Source: Adiantum capillus-veneris (taxonomy: Eukaryota > Streptophyta > Polypodiopsida > Polypodiales > Pteridaceae). From it: a DNA stretch of 51,000 bases. Position 1 is the stretch's first letter; each line of letters starts with the position of its first letter. The stretch spans positions 49,965,898 to 50,016,897 of the forward strand of contig CM043970.1 in assembly GCA_014529385.2 (NCBI GenBank). Reading direction: 5' to 3'. The position numbers were made by a program, and so were the translations under genes. This document shows, piece after piece, positions 10,816-20,951 of the stretch. A model generated the notes under the pieces. The model made no database searches and had not been told where the DNA came from. It was given only the letters and a program-made list of their open reading frames with translations.

Positions 10816-11402
10816 TTATTTTTGCCAGTATTTTTCTATTACCTTAGGTACCTCATCGAGTTGCAAGGGTGGTAAGGTACTCTCCCAGGATCGAACTTGA
10901 AGTGGTTCATCAGGTAATTCTTGAACACTGGGAGGTGTGGATTCCTTTGTAGCTTTATGGAGGTCCACTACTGTAGGTGGACATTGTGGAGAAGCTTTTA
11001 CCTCTATGGATGTATTACATGAGGAGCTAGAAGCTTCATGGGACTCCCCCCTTCCTGAGCTAGGTAGGACAAATTGTTCTTTCTTCGGTACCCAAACTAG
11101 CTCTGGAGCGGTTGTGTAGCATTCTGTGATTTTTTTCTTTCCATGATTGTTAATTTGTTGTGGAGCTACAGGATTGAGATCACATGGGCCCGGTGACAAT
11201 TAAGAGTACAACTTACGTTTTTGCACCCAGATTTGATCATTTCCTTGATAGTAGCCTTGGACTTCCAATAGTCCTTTAGGAATCCAACGCCATGTTTCCT
11301 TACCTTTCTTCGAGCGAGTGGGACGTTTCTTACAAGGATTTTGTTTTTTAGCACTAGCTATGGTCGCTAAAGAAGCTTTAGGGACCCACTTGTATGTTTT
11401 TT
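10816..11402 (-). pseudogene. E1 basic tail with W-[VI]-P-K motifs
   Basis: Minus-strand coding traces in two frames. The upstream part contains YKWVPKASLATIA and ETWRWIPKG separated by a Lys/Arg-rich tract near 11290-11390. The downstream part (127-codon frame) contains VWVPKKEQFVLPSS followed by a Ser/Pro/Glu-rich segment and a terminal KYWQK. A 19-bp deletion relative to E2 near 11415 separates the tail from the protease ORF. This module follows the protease where RT is expected, and H1 has a comparable tail. It matches no domain I can name. Similar WVPK tracts exist, from memory, in some plant copia polyproteins, which I could not verify here. Confidence 0.55.
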
Positions 11403-11405
11403 TTG

Positions 11406-12233
11406 TTATATTAGGATGAGTCTTGTCAGAAGCATATTTAAGGGTACGGGCATTTCATCCCCCTCAGGTGTTACCCAGGTCGTCCCCCTACTTCTCCAAG
11501 TGTCTATGGTTGCTGCTAGGTGGACCCAATCCACATTGTCCGACTCACTCATCCCAAGTAGTACATCCATATAAGGAGAATCTTCCCCAACATCAGTGTC
11601 CGCTTTACACGTGTAACAATACTGCAATGGGGCCGAGCGAACTGTGGTGTCAGATCTATGATCAATTATAAACCTGTTTCCTAGAGGATGTGCTCGACCA
11701 GTAACAAGATCCACTCGAATGACAGAATCTTGGAGCTGCAAGTAGACATGGTTTTTAGACCAATCATGCACCATTTTTGCTTCCCTCATGAAAGGACGTC
11801 CTAAGATCATCTCTGATGCCATACTGTGTTTGGAGAAATCCATAACAATAAAGGTAATCCTTATTTTATGTCCAAAGACCTTGATCTTGAGATCTTCTAG
11901 CATCCCAATAGGTTTAACAATAGACCCATTGACCATCTTCACTACTATGGTTGTGGTCGCAAGGTGAGGTCTTCCCATAGTTTCCCAGCAACTTTTAGTC
12001 ACAATGCTAACCCCAGCGCCACCATCAAGGATTCCCTTCACAGCTAATCCCTTAGTAGTGATTGGTATAGTCGCATTAGATTCATCACCCTCAAAGTATT
12101 GTCCCAACTTGTTAACAGGTATTTCTATAACAAGGTTCTCATCTAGGTTCGGTTGTGGATCTATGTATTCCTCCTCTATTGGCATCTCCCCACCTCCATC
12201 CATCTGTGCAAATTGTGGTAGCCCAAACTTCAA
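11406..12233 (-). CDS. E1 retropepsin (aspartic protease) ORF
   Basis: A 275-codon open frame. Residues about 67-80 read KGILDGGAGVSIVTK, matching the catalytic D-[TSG]-G-A motif of retropepsins (Asp70). Residues 143-150 read ILGRPFMR, matching the conserved second landmark (ILG-[RQ]-x-[FW]). It would act as a dimer cleaving the gag-protease polyprotein. Downstream, CYTCKADTD is a short Cys pair of unknown use. The frame ends where E1 has a 19-bp deletion relative to E2. The start is not meaningful because the protein is probably made as part of a polyprotein with gag. The catalytic region is deleted from E2. DGG instead of DTG or DSG is unusual but also occurs in G1 in this window. Confidence 0.75.
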   Translation of the reverse strand: MKFGLPQFAQMDGGGEMPIEEEYIDPQPNLDENLVIEIPVNKLGQYFEGDESNATIPITTKGLAVKGILDGGAGVSIVTKSCWETMGRPHLATTTIVVKMVNGSIVKPIGMLEDLKIKVFGHKIRITFIVMDFSKHSMASEMILGRPFMREAKMVHDWSKNHVYLQLQDSVIRVDLVTGRAHPLGNRFIIDHRSDTTVRSAPLQYCYTCKADTDVGEDSPYMDVLLGMSESDNVDWVHLAATIDTWRSRGTTWVTPEGDEMPVPLNMLLTRLILI

Positions 12234-12291
12234 TTCTCCATTGAGGAAGGCTCGAAGGACTGAGACATGAAATCCATCAATTTAACAATGT

Positions 12292-12567
12292 TTAACGGTA
12301 CCTTTGGACTTCAGTCCCTTGACGTGGGGAAGATGGGATCTCCATTTCTTCGATAGGATCAAGTGGTCCCTCTGTAAACATTCTTTCCATCAAGAAGTGA
12401 GTACGGCCACTTTCCCATGACTTTAAGTCACTTTCTTCTTGGATGACACTAGGTATGGCTAAGGGTCTATGGACTTGGTGAGGTTGTTGTTGCATAGGGA
12501 GCACAGTGTCTGTAATCTGGATCTGCCTAGGTGCTGGTTCTAGATCCCATTGGGTATCTTCTACCAA
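12292..12567 (-). pseudogene. E1 acidic linker between knuckles and protease
   Basis: A 91-codon frame rich in Glu, Pro and Gln, with no recognised domain. It lies between the knuckle ORF and the protease ORF and is separated from both by stops or frameshifts. The part beyond the deletion breakpoint has a counterpart in E2 near 46120-46310. Confidence 0.45.
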
Positions 12568-12620
12568 ACTCCTTAATTTCTTGACTCGCTCAATCTCCTC
12601 TGTAGGGTTTGGATAAGTTC

Positions 12621-13298
12621 CTATCTTCTTCTTGGATCTTGGCCACTGTGGCTCTGAATATCTTCCTTGTCGGTTTCTATCTTAGTGGTCGTTTTGGTCT
12701 CCATGGTTTCACCTGAATCAGAATCCTCTTCAGCGTCGTTCATATATACGGGGTCGTCACCAGTCCCTATGTTAGTCTTGGAATTGGGGTCTGACTTCGC
12801 TGCTTTTTGCGATCTCTTCCTTCGTGTTTTCTTCTTTTTCTGAGATTGGGCAATTGATGCCATGTCTCTTTCCTCAAGAATATAATTTTGTTTTTGGAGC
12901 ATCGATCGTGTGAGTACGTTTACTGGTACCACAGGTGTACTTGGTGATGGATCCTTGGTAACTTCAATCAAGTTTAATGGCGTGATCTTCGGTGCATTTG
13001 GATTATTTGGACATTGGGCAATCAAATGATCTATGCCACATCTATTACACATGATTATCGGCATTGTAGACGTGCTCGCTGGATTAGTTTGCATTAGTGT
13101 GGCGTTCTTTTGTAGCCTAATAGGACACTCTGATACACGATGTGGACCTCCACACTCATAGCATTGAAGAGGTGGTCTCTTAGCAGTGTAATTAATATTT
13201 TGGCCTCTTGCCGCAAGGGCAGCTACTTGATACGCAGGTTTGACTTGTCCCCAATAGTCCTCCATGTAGTATTGTGGGCTTTCTTTAAGCACATCCAT
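12621..13298 (-). pseudogene. E1 gag, two zinc knuckles and charged tail
   Basis: A 225-codon open frame. CYECGGPHRVSEC (about residues 42-54) and CNRCGIDHLIAQC (about residues 83-95) are two knuckles of spacing CX2CX3HX4C, one residue shorter than the canonical retroviral CX2CX4HX4C. The C-terminal third is very basic (KKKKTRRKRSQK), then acidic and Thr-rich. Such knuckles bind RNA in gag proteins. It is broken off from the upstream gag frame. The E2 counterparts are 46628-47182 and 46315-46542. Confidence 0.7.
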
Positions 13299-13485
13299 CC
13301 CATAGGCAATATTAGGATCTATATTTTCCTACCAGCCTTCCAAACAAGAAATAGATGACTCACAACCCACTTGATTCACACAAGTGATTCTCGGATGTGG
13401 TGGTTGTGGTCCTAGCACTGGAGGTGGTAAGGGTGTTGTTTGAACAACATTTTGGATTCTAGGGACCATATGTTGTGTTGTTTGT

Positions 13486-13914
13486 TCAAGAGGTTTGGGC
13501 CGGCATCAATGCAGGCACTCGAGGTGTGTCTGTCCATGCTAAGGTTGATCTATTCGCCATCGCGCGCTTAAATACTATGAAATCCTTAGCTTGATGACCA
13601 TACCTTCCACAGGCATTGTAGTTCCCATTGAATTTTACTCTAAAAGTAGGGCATTCACTGGTGCTATGCGGTCCATAGCATACTGAGCACCATTGTTGCT
13701 CCCTTCTTGGATACATACGATTATTTTGCGGAGCACGATTGTCTCTAAGACTCTCTTGAATAGCCTTGGTGAGATCTGCTAAAGTCATCTCAGATATTTT
13801 TGGCTCCTTAGCAATAGGCTTTAGGGTCATTGGATGATGCCCGGATGCTTGCAAGCTAATAGATGTAGGCTCAACAGACACTCTTTCTCCTTGAATCATT
13901 AAATTATCCTCCAA
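13486..13914 (-). pseudogene. E1 gag, middle part with zinc knuckles
   Basis: A 142-codon frame, in register with the upstream gag core and separated only by an in-frame TAA at 13996-13998. It contains CSVCYGPHSTSEC (CX2CX3HX4C) and a second, degraded knuckle around NACGRYGHQAKDF that has lost its last Cys. With the two knuckles at 12621-13298 the ancestral protein had at least four. The helix-like TLADLTKAIQESLRD lies N-terminal to them. Confidence 0.65.
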
Positions 13915-13995
13915 TTGGATCGCATTGGTGGTGACTGCTTCCCATGTGGTGATACCTCTAATGACTAGGCCATTGTAGATATCCTCACGTCGTAA

Positions 13996-14896
13996 TTACG
14001 TAATGAATCGATCAAGCAATTGGTTATTGTTGAAGCACGCATTTGGATTACAACGAGAATTCAAATGCTTCAAGTGACTAATAAAGTCTCTCACTGACTC
14101 TCCTTCCTCTCGTTGGGCTTTCTGAAGCTGAGAGGCTACACCCCAAAGCACTCCCTCTCGTATGTATTCCTTCAAGAATAGTCTCCTTCTCCTAAGAGTA
14201 GGGTAAATCGTTTTTTCTTCCACCCTTAGGGTTCTATACCAATCCCCTGCATTCCCACTGAAGGTTAGGCTTAAAGCATTACTCTTATGTAGGTCATTGT
14301 GTTCTCCTAGAGAATCACATATTTTCTCGAACACTTTGATATGCTTTCTCACATCCCCGTCTCCACTAAATTTTTGTTTGAGCTTGGCTATTTGTACTGC
14401 CTTACTTATAGCCTCTCTATCATGCGTGTTAAGCATAATCTCAGCAATAGATCGACCAATAGCTTGAGCAAATGTTGCCAAGTCCCCTAAGTGAATAGGC
14501 ACCGTGGGTGAAGGCGCTCTAGAGACTACATTTGGAGTAGGTATTGGCATTGGGCTTGGCGCATAGGAAGCCTTTGGGTTCCGTGTTGGGTACGATGTTG
14601 TGCCATGTGGTGGCCCAAAGTTAATATGTGTGGCCCTAGGCATAGCAGACGTCGGATGTGACATGCTAATGCTAGCCTGTATAGTCCCATGGAAATAAGA
14701 ACTTCGGTATTGTGGTCGTGGAGCATAGGTTGTTGAAACAATGTGAGGAGTAGGGACTAAATGAGTACGAGGACCCATGGGTGTATACAATTGGTACACA
14801 CTTGTAGGTACTTTTTTGCAGGCATTGAGCTACCATGTAGTGATGCTTTACTAACAAATGAGGTCCATGGCGTGTTTCTTGGCATGCCCATCATTG
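13996..14896 (-). pseudogene. E1 gag, capsid-like core (part left of copia insertion)
   Basis: A 267-codon frame plus a short upstream part to the copia junction. The N-terminal half is rich in Pro, Ser, Thr and His. The C-terminal half reads KHIKVFEKICDSLGEHNDL, LSLTFSGNAGDWYRTL and LFLKEYIREGVLWGVASQLQ, the pattern of the plant Retrotrans_gag core (helical, W-Y-R-x-L, then L...F). The protein would form the particle shell. A 6-bp tandem duplication adds two Arg relative to E2 near 14185, and a 2-bp insertion near 14812 shifts the frame before the junction. The copia complex splits this gene; the rest is at 26580-27694. Confidence 0.75.
14892..14896. repeat. Target-site duplication of copia complex, left copy (CATTG)
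   Basis: CATTG precedes the first LTR, and CGTTG (one change) follows the last LTR at 26575-26579. In the uninterrupted homologue E2 the site reads CATCATTGGGGTAGG (near 48546), so the empty site is visible in this window. Confidence 0.85.
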
Positions 14897-15520
14897 TGTT
14901 AAGTATGGAGCCTCATTTACCCTTGTAATTTTCTGTGGTAAAAGCGCACATTTGTAAGGCCCCCATTATGAGGAGAAGCCATCGTGCAAAAAGGAAAATC
15001 ACTCGCTGTAAACCAAAATTCACGGCCAAAAATCAGGGGCAACATTAGACTTTTTTTTTGCCTCATCGGAATATTCCTTTTTGCCGGAATATTATGGCCG
15101 GACGGTGGCCGAAAAGTGGTCGGAAAGCAACCGTCAATTGGCCGGTGGCCGGTGGTCGGAAGTCAGTGGCTGGTGGCCGAATTCAATGGCCAGTGGCCGA
15201 ATTCAAAAGTGGATTTGTCTACACACGGGCGGCCACACATGGGCGGATTGGAGGGTCCGATTTGGACTTATTCACACAAGGGCGGCTACACATGGCTACC
15301 TCTCAAAAGAGAGGGCAGCCCTTTTGGCCTATAAAAGGAGGCCATTTATACACACATTTCATAGTGTGAAGTTGATGCAACAAGGTGAGTGTGAGGTGGT
15401 GAGAGTGAAGTAAGGTGGGAGCTCCATTAAGGGTATAATCCCTTTGTAAACTACTTCTTGTTTTGAAGTACTAAAGCCATTGAGTGGCTGCTTTCCCGTG
15501 GATGTAGCCCACATTGGGTG
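14897..15520 (+). repeat. Copia LTR-A, 3' end deleted
   Basis: Starts TGTTAAGTATGGAGC like the other copia LTRs. It runs to CACATTGGGTG and then jumps directly to the gag leader AATTGAGTGG, losing the U5 end and the PBS. The junction shares TGAA with both parents, suggesting microhomology-mediated deletion. A TATA box, CCTATAAAAGG, lies at about 15330-15340 inside the inverted pair GGCCT...AGGCC. U3 contains GGCCGGTGG-type repeats. Confidence 0.85.
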
Positions 15521-15535
15521 AATTGAGTGGGAGTT

Positions 15536-17021
15536 ATGGCGGAGGAAGGGAAGCTCAAGATTGAGAAGTTCAACGGCAAAAACTACCAACATTGGAAGAT
15601 GCAGATTGAGGACTATCTCTACCAGAAGGATCTGAAGGAAGAAGAAGGTGGGAAGAAAAGGTACAAGTCTAGGCTTGTGGTAATTCTCAAAAGAAAGGTA
15701 TCGCCTTCAATGAAATATTTTCTCCTGTTGTAAAAATGAAGTCAATTAGGCTTGTCTTAAGCCTTGTGGCTACTCATGATCTAAATCTTGAGCAAATGGA
15801 TGTAAATACGGCAGTTCCTCACGGTGACTTAGAGGAGGAAATCTACATGCTTCAACCAAAGGGGTATGAAGTAAAAGATAAGGAGAAAATGGTTTGCAGA
15901 TTAAAGAAGAGCTTGTATGGTTTAAAACAAGCATCAAGACAATGGTACTTGAAGTTTGATCGATGGATGTTGGATCATGGATTCACAAGAAGCAACTCGG
16001 ATCACTGCGTCTACATGAAGAATTTGGGAGATGGGAAATTCATCATCCTAATGTTGTATGTTGATGACATGTTGATTGCAAGTGCTAACATGCAGGACAT
16101 CAAAGACCTAAAAGAGGAGATGTGTAAATCTTTTTCAATGAAAGATTTAGGTGCTGCAAAGAGGATACTTGGTATGAAAATATTAAGGGACAGGACGAAG
16201 AAGACAATAAAGCTATCTCAAGAAGATTACATCAAGAAGGTACTAGAAAGGTTTGCAATGAAAAATGCAAAACCAGTTTCTACACCTTTGGCTGGTCATT
16301 TTAAACTAACGAAGGATATGTGTCCAAAGACACAAGAGGAGATAGCCTATATGTCTAAAGTTCCATATGTTGCAGCGGTAGGTTCTCTAATGTATGCTAT
16401 GGTCTGGACAAGGCCAGACATTGCACATGCAGTGGGAGTTGTGAGTAGGTTCATGGACAACCCAAGTAAAGAGCATTGTCAAGCTGTGAAGTGGATACTT
16501 AGGTATCTAAAAGGGACAACAACAAATGCTTTGTGTTTTGGAGGAACTGATATTTTTCTAGAAGGGTATGCTGATGCAGATATGGCAGGTGACAAAGATA
16601 CTTGACTCGGAGCACTACTGGCTATGTGTTCACGGTTGGAGGCACAACAGTAAGCTGGGCTTCAAAGCTGCAGAAAGTGGTTTCACTTTCTACCACGGAA
16701 GCAGAGTATGTAGCAATGACGGAGGCAAGCAAAGAAATTCTGTGGCCTCACAGATTCTTAGAAGAGCTTGGATTCAAACAAGACAATTGTGTCTTGTACA
16801 GTGATAGCCAAAGCGCTATCCATCTTGCAAAGAACTCAGCCTTTCATTCAAGGACAAAGCACATTGAGGTGAGATATCACTTCATACGCACTCTTTGGGA
16901 AGAGGGACAACTAAAGCTAGGAAAGGTGCATACAAGTGAAAATCCTACAAACATGTTTACAAAGGTGGTCAACAAGGAGAAGTTGAGCTTTTGCTCATCT
17001 TCAATCAGCATTCAAGGATAA
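15536..17021 (+). pseudogene. Copia A: gag start fused to RT-RNase H
   Basis: ATG at 15536 begins MAEEGKLKIEKFNGKNYQHW, the copia gag N-terminus. After QKDL it jumps in frame to the RT segment KEEEGGKKRYKSRLVV, deleting about 2.4 kb (gag end, protease, integrase, RT start). A 7-bp deletion near 15682 then shifts the frame. RT continues 15736-16605 with LMLYVDDMLIAS (catalytic YVDD) and SLYGLKQASRQW. RNase H follows in the -1 frame (16602-17021) with TTEAEYVAM and [12 protein letters not shown]. The RT/RNase H frame break is shared with copies B and C. The copy cannot be autonomous: no PBS, protease or integrase. Confidence 0.85.
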
Positions 17022-17070
17022 GAAGCCAGGATGGAAAGCAGTCACAGGTTTGGTTTGGAGATCAGTCTCC

Positions 17071-17081
17071 AAGTGGGAGAT
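17071..17081 (+). other. Polypurine tract before copia LTR-D
   Basis: AAGTGGGAGAT immediately precedes TGTTAAG. The same sequence precedes LTR-C (25853-25863) and, inverted, the Cop-B 3' LTR (19798-19808). Confidence 0.8.
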
Positions 17082-17829
17082 TGTTAAGTATGGAGCCTGA
17101 TTTACCCTTGTAATTTTCTGTGGTAAAAGCGCACATTTGTAAGGCCCCCATTATGAGGAGAAGCAATCGTGCGTAAAGGAAAATCACTCGCCGGAAACCA
17201 AAATTTTCACAGCCAAAAATCAGGGGCAACTATAGAATTTTTTTTTTGCCTCGCCGGAATATTTCTTTTCGCCGGAATATTATGGCCGACCGGCGGCCGG
17301 AAAGTGGTCGGAAAACAACCGTCAGTTGGCCGGTAGTCAATGGCCGGTGACCGGTGGTTGGAAGTCAATGGCCGGTGGCTGAATTCAAAAGTGGATTTAT
17401 CTACACAAGGGCGGCCACACATGGGCGGATTGGAGGGTCCGATTTGGACTTATTCACAGAAGGGCAGCTACACATGGCTGCCTCTCATAAGAGAGGGCAG
17501 TCCTTTTGGCCTATAAAAGGAGGCCATTTCTACACACATTTCATAGTTTGAGGTTGATGCAACAAGGTGAGTGTGAGGTGGTGAGAGTGAAGCAAGGCGG
17601 GAGCTCCATTAAGGGTATAATCCCTTTGTAAACTACTTCTTGTTTTGAAGTACTAAAGCCATTGAATGGCTGCTTTCCCGTGGATGTAGCCCACATTGGG
17701 TGAACCACGTATATCGTGTGTACTCTCTCTCTCTCTCTCTCTCTACTCTATAATCTCTTGTGTGTGAAATCTCTCTCTCTCTATATAATCTACTCAAATA
17801 TCTATTTAGATACGTCTTATTTCCTAACA
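17082..17829 (+). repeat. Copia LTR-D, complete middle LTR
   Basis: 748 bp from TGTTAAGTATGGAGCC to TATTTCCTAACA. A PPT lies before it and a PBS after it, so it ends one internal region and starts the next. A TATA box, CCTATAAAAGG, is at about 17511-17521. The U5 side has a (CT)n tract near 17723-17745. Confidence 0.9.
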
Positions 17830-17831
17830 AC

Positions 17832-17843
17832 TGGTATCAGAGC
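17832..17843 (+). other. Primer binding site after LTR-D (initiator tRNA-Met type)
   Basis: TGGTATCAGAGC lies 2 bp after the LTR end. This sequence complements the 3' end of plant initiator tRNA-Met and is the common PBS of plant copia elements. Confidence 0.85.
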
Positions 17844-17902
17844 AAGGTTTGCTCATAGCTAAATTATCTCAAGGAAAGGATTCCTTGAATTGAGTGGGAG
17901 TT

Positions 17903-18274
17903 ATGGCGGAGGAAGGGAACCTCAAGAGTGATAAGTTCAACGGCAAAAACTACCAACATTGGAAGATGCAAATTGAGGACTATCTCTACCAGAAGGATCT
18001 CTATCTGCCACTACGCGGTATCATCTCTACCGGATAGTTGGGACAGCCTTGTGATGGCTGTAAGTAATTCTATTTCTGGCACAAATACTCTTAAGTTTGA
18101 TGATGTTGTGGGTGTTCTCCTAAGTGAGTAAATACGAATGAGAAGCACAGGAGAATCATCAAGTGCTGCACTGTCAGTGGAAACAAGAGGAAGGCCTAAG
18201 AAGAGGTTCAAAATCCAAAAGGGTCGTGATCGCTCAAGACGGAGCAAGTCATGCACAAAGTCAGTTCTTGAATG
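17903..18274 (+). pseudogene. Copia D gag fragment, copy 1
   Basis: ATG at 17903 gives the same gag N-terminus (MAEEGNLKSDKFNGKNYQHW) as far as LYLPL. A deletion of about 330 bp then joins it to the segment encoding SSLPDSWDSLVMAVSNSISG, with a stop at once from the frame change. It ends at GAATGTTG, inside the codons for the zinc knuckle (ECWNCG in Cop-B), and is joined straight to a second gag start. Confidence 0.8.
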
Positions 18275-18996
18275 TTGAATTGAGTGGGAGTTATGGCGGA
18301 GGAAGGGAACCTCAAGAGTGATAAGTTCAATGGCAAAAACTACCAACATTGGAAGATGCAGATTGAGGACTATCTCTACCAGAAGGATCTCTATCTGCCA
18401 CTAGGCGGTCTTGCGAAGAAGCCCGCAACAATGGCAGATGAAGCATGGATTGTCTTTGATCGAAAGGCACTGGGAACAATCCGGTTAAGCTTGGCGTCAA
18501 CGGTGGCCTTCAATGTTTCGGAGATGAAGACCACGGAGGACTTGATGAAGTCACTTGATGACTTCTACGAGAAACCATCAGCATCCAATAAGGTATTTCT
18601 TATGAAGCACTTGTTCAATCTAAAGATGGCAGAGAATGGATCAGATGCATAACACCTAAATGACTTTAACACAAACATAAGTCAACTTCGATCGGTGAAA
18701 ATCAATTTCGATGACGAAGTGCGAGCTCTCCTTATACTATCATCTCTACCGGATAGTTGGGACAGCCTTGTGATGGCTGTAAGTAATTCTATTTCTGGCA
18801 CAAATACTCTTAAGTTTGATGATGTTGTGGGTGTTCTCCTAAGTGAGGAAATAAGAATGAGAAGCACACAAGAATCATCAAGTGCTGCACTGTCAGTGGA
18901 AACAAGAGGAAGGCCTAAGGAGAGGTTCAAAATCCAAAAGGGTCGTGATCGCTCAAGACGGAGCAAGTCATGCACAAAGTCAGTTCTTGAATGTTG
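18275..18996 (+). pseudogene. Copia D gag fragment, copy 2 (tandem duplicate)
   Basis: Begins with the gag leader TTGAATTGAGTGGG and ATG at 18293. It is nearly full-length copia gag (about 230 codons) in one frame with a single in-frame TAA at 18650-18652. It holds the core helices (IRLSLASTVAFNVSEMKT, FLMKHLFNLKM) and the basic stretch before the knuckle. It stops at GAATGTTG exactly where copy 1 stops, and then joins the inverted LTR of Cop-B. The gag was probably about 300 aa in the intact element. Confidence 0.8.
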
Positions 18997-19040
18997 ATTA
19001 CTTAATGGACAGAGACAGATTTATATACACAAGATTATAG

Positions 19041-19103
<63 letters not shown>

Positions 19104-19797
19104 CACGATATACGTGGTTCACCCAATGCGGGCTACGTCCACGGGAAAGCAGCCACTCAATGGCTTTAGTACTTCAAAACAAGAAGTAGTTTACAAAGGG
19201 ATTATACCCTTAATGGAGCTCCCGCCTTGCTTCACTCTCACCACCTCACACTCACCTTGTTGCATCAACTTCACACTATGAAATGTGTGTAGAAATGGCC
19301 TCCTTTTATAGGCCAAAAGGGCTGCCCTCTCTTATGAGAGACAGCCATGTGTAGCCGCCCTTGTGCGAATAAGTCCAAATCAGACCCTCCAATCCGCCCA
19401 TGTGTGGCCGCCCTTGAGAAGACGAGTCCGCTTTTGAATTTGGCCATCGGCCATTGAATTCGGCCACCGTCCACCGACCATTGACTTCCGACCACCGGCC
19501 ATCGGCCATTGACTACCGGCCACAGGCCAACCGACCGGTTGTTTTCCGACCACTTTCCGGCCGCCATCCGGCCATAATATTCCGGCGAAAAAGAATATTC
19601 CGGCGAGAAAAAAAAGTATCGGGGGCCTCCGTACCCGAGGCCTTTAAAGTTGCCCCTAATTGTTGTCCGTGAAAATTTTGGTTTCCGATGAGTGATTTTC
19701 CTTCACGCACGATGGCTTCTCCTCATAATGGGGGCCTTACAAATGTGCGCTTTTACCTCAGAAAATTACAAGGGTAAATCAAGCTCCATACTTAACA
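18997..19797 (-). repeat. Cop-B 3' LTR, last 40 bp missing
   Basis: Matches 23815-24586 closely. The 40 bp nearest the TATTTCCTAACA end are gone, and the sequence joins gag copy 2 at 18996/18997. A (GA)n run at about 19046-19099 is expanded relative to the 5' LTR (23863-23879). TATA box inverted near 19309-19319. Confidence 0.85.
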
Positions 19798-19808
19798 ATC
19801 TCCCACTT
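19798..19808 (-). other. Polypurine tract of Cop-B
   Basis: AAGTGGGAGAT on the minus strand next to TGTTAAG, identical to the tract in the other copia copies. Confidence 0.8.
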
Positions 19809-19857
19809 GGAGACTGATCTCCAAACCAAACCTGTGACTGCTTTCGATTCTGGCTTC

Positions 19858-20277
19858 TTATCCTTGAATGCCGATTGAAGATGAGCAAAAGCTCAACTTC
19901 TCCTTGTTGACTACCTTTGTAAACATGTCTGCAGGATTTTCACTTGTATGCATCTTTCCTAGCTTTAGTTGTCCCTCTTCCAAAAGAGTGCGTATGAAGT
20001 GATGTCTCACCTCAATGTGCTTTGTCCATGAATGAAAGGCTGAGTTCTTCGCAAGATGGATAGCACTTTGGCTATCACTGTACAAGACATAATTGTCTTG
20101 TTTGAATCCAAGCTCTTCTAAGAATCTGTGAAGCCACAGAATTTCTTTGCTTGCCTCCGTCATTGCTACATACTCTGCTTCCGTGGTAGAAAGTGAAACC
20201 ACTTTCTGCAGCTTTGAAGCCCAGCTTACTGCTGTGCCTCCAAACGTGAACACATAGCCAGTAGTGCTCCGAGTCAA
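19858..20277 (-). pseudogene. Cop-B RNase H
   Basis: A 139-codon frame with [23 protein letters not shown] (catalytic Glu), [12 protein letters not shown] (catalytic Asp) and [10 protein letters not shown], the copia RNase H. The preceding RT frame reads through GDKDT into TGA, so RNase H is in the -1 frame, as in copies A and C. The preceding catalytic segment YADADMAGD lies in the RT frame, near 20280-20310. Confidence 0.85.
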
Positions 20278-20396
20278 GTATCTTTGTCACCTGCCATATC
20301 TGCATCAGCATACCCTTCTAGAAAAATATCAGTTCCTCCAAAATACAAAGCATTTGTTGTTGTCCCTTTTAGATACCTAAGTATCTACTTCACAGC

Positions 20397-20951
20397 TTAC
20401 CAATGCTCTTTACCTGGGTTGTCCATGAACCTACTCACAACTCCCACTGCATGAGAACCTACCGCTGCAGCATATGGAACTTTAGACATATAGGCTATCT
20501 CCTCTTGTGTCTTTGGACACATATCCTTTGTTAGTTTAAAATGACCAGCCAAAGGTGTAGAAACTGGTTTTGCATTTTGCATTGAAAACCTTTCTAGTAC
20601 CTTCTTGATGTAATCTTCTTGAGATAGCTTTATTGTCTTCTTCGTCCTGTCCCTTGATATTTTCATACCAAGTATCCTCTTTGCAGCACCTAAATCTTTC
20701 ATTGAAAAAGATTTGGACAGCTCCTCTTTTAGGTCTTTGATGTCCTGCATGTTAGCACTTGCAATCAACATGTCATCAACATACAACATTAGGATGATGA
20801 ATTTCCCATCTCCCAAATTCTCAGTGTAGACGCAGTGATCCGAGTTGCATCTTGTGAATCCATGATCCAACATCCATCGATCAAACTTCAAGTACCATTG
20901 TCTTGATGCTTGTTTTAAACCATACAAGCTCTTCTTTAATCTGCAAACCAT
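20397..20951 (-). pseudogene. Cop-B reverse transcriptase, C-terminal half
   Basis: A 184-codon frame starting at VCRLKKSLYGLKQASRQW and containing LMLYVDDMLIAS (YVDD active site). It is separated from the upstream ORF by a 1-bp deletion near 20957. Near its end a 39-bp in-frame deletion removes the segment with VWTRPD seen in A and C, and a stop replaces Gln shortly after (20397-20399). Confidence 0.85.

Noticed and set aside
15058-15413. Gly/Arg/Trp-rich ORFs of about 100 codons (also near 17354, 19271, 24051, 25951)
   Set aside because: They translate the U3 minisatellite and leader of the copia LTRs, recur only with LTR copies and match no protein domain.
16590-16615. Programmed -1 frameshift signal
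   Set aside because: The frame change is shared, but the overlap is only a few codons and contains no XXXYYYZ heptamer or evident stem-loop. A fixed indel explains it.
17832-17843. tRNA gene fragment
   Set aside because: TGGTATCAGAGC is a primer binding site adjacent to an LTR. No tRNA cloverleaf surrounds it.
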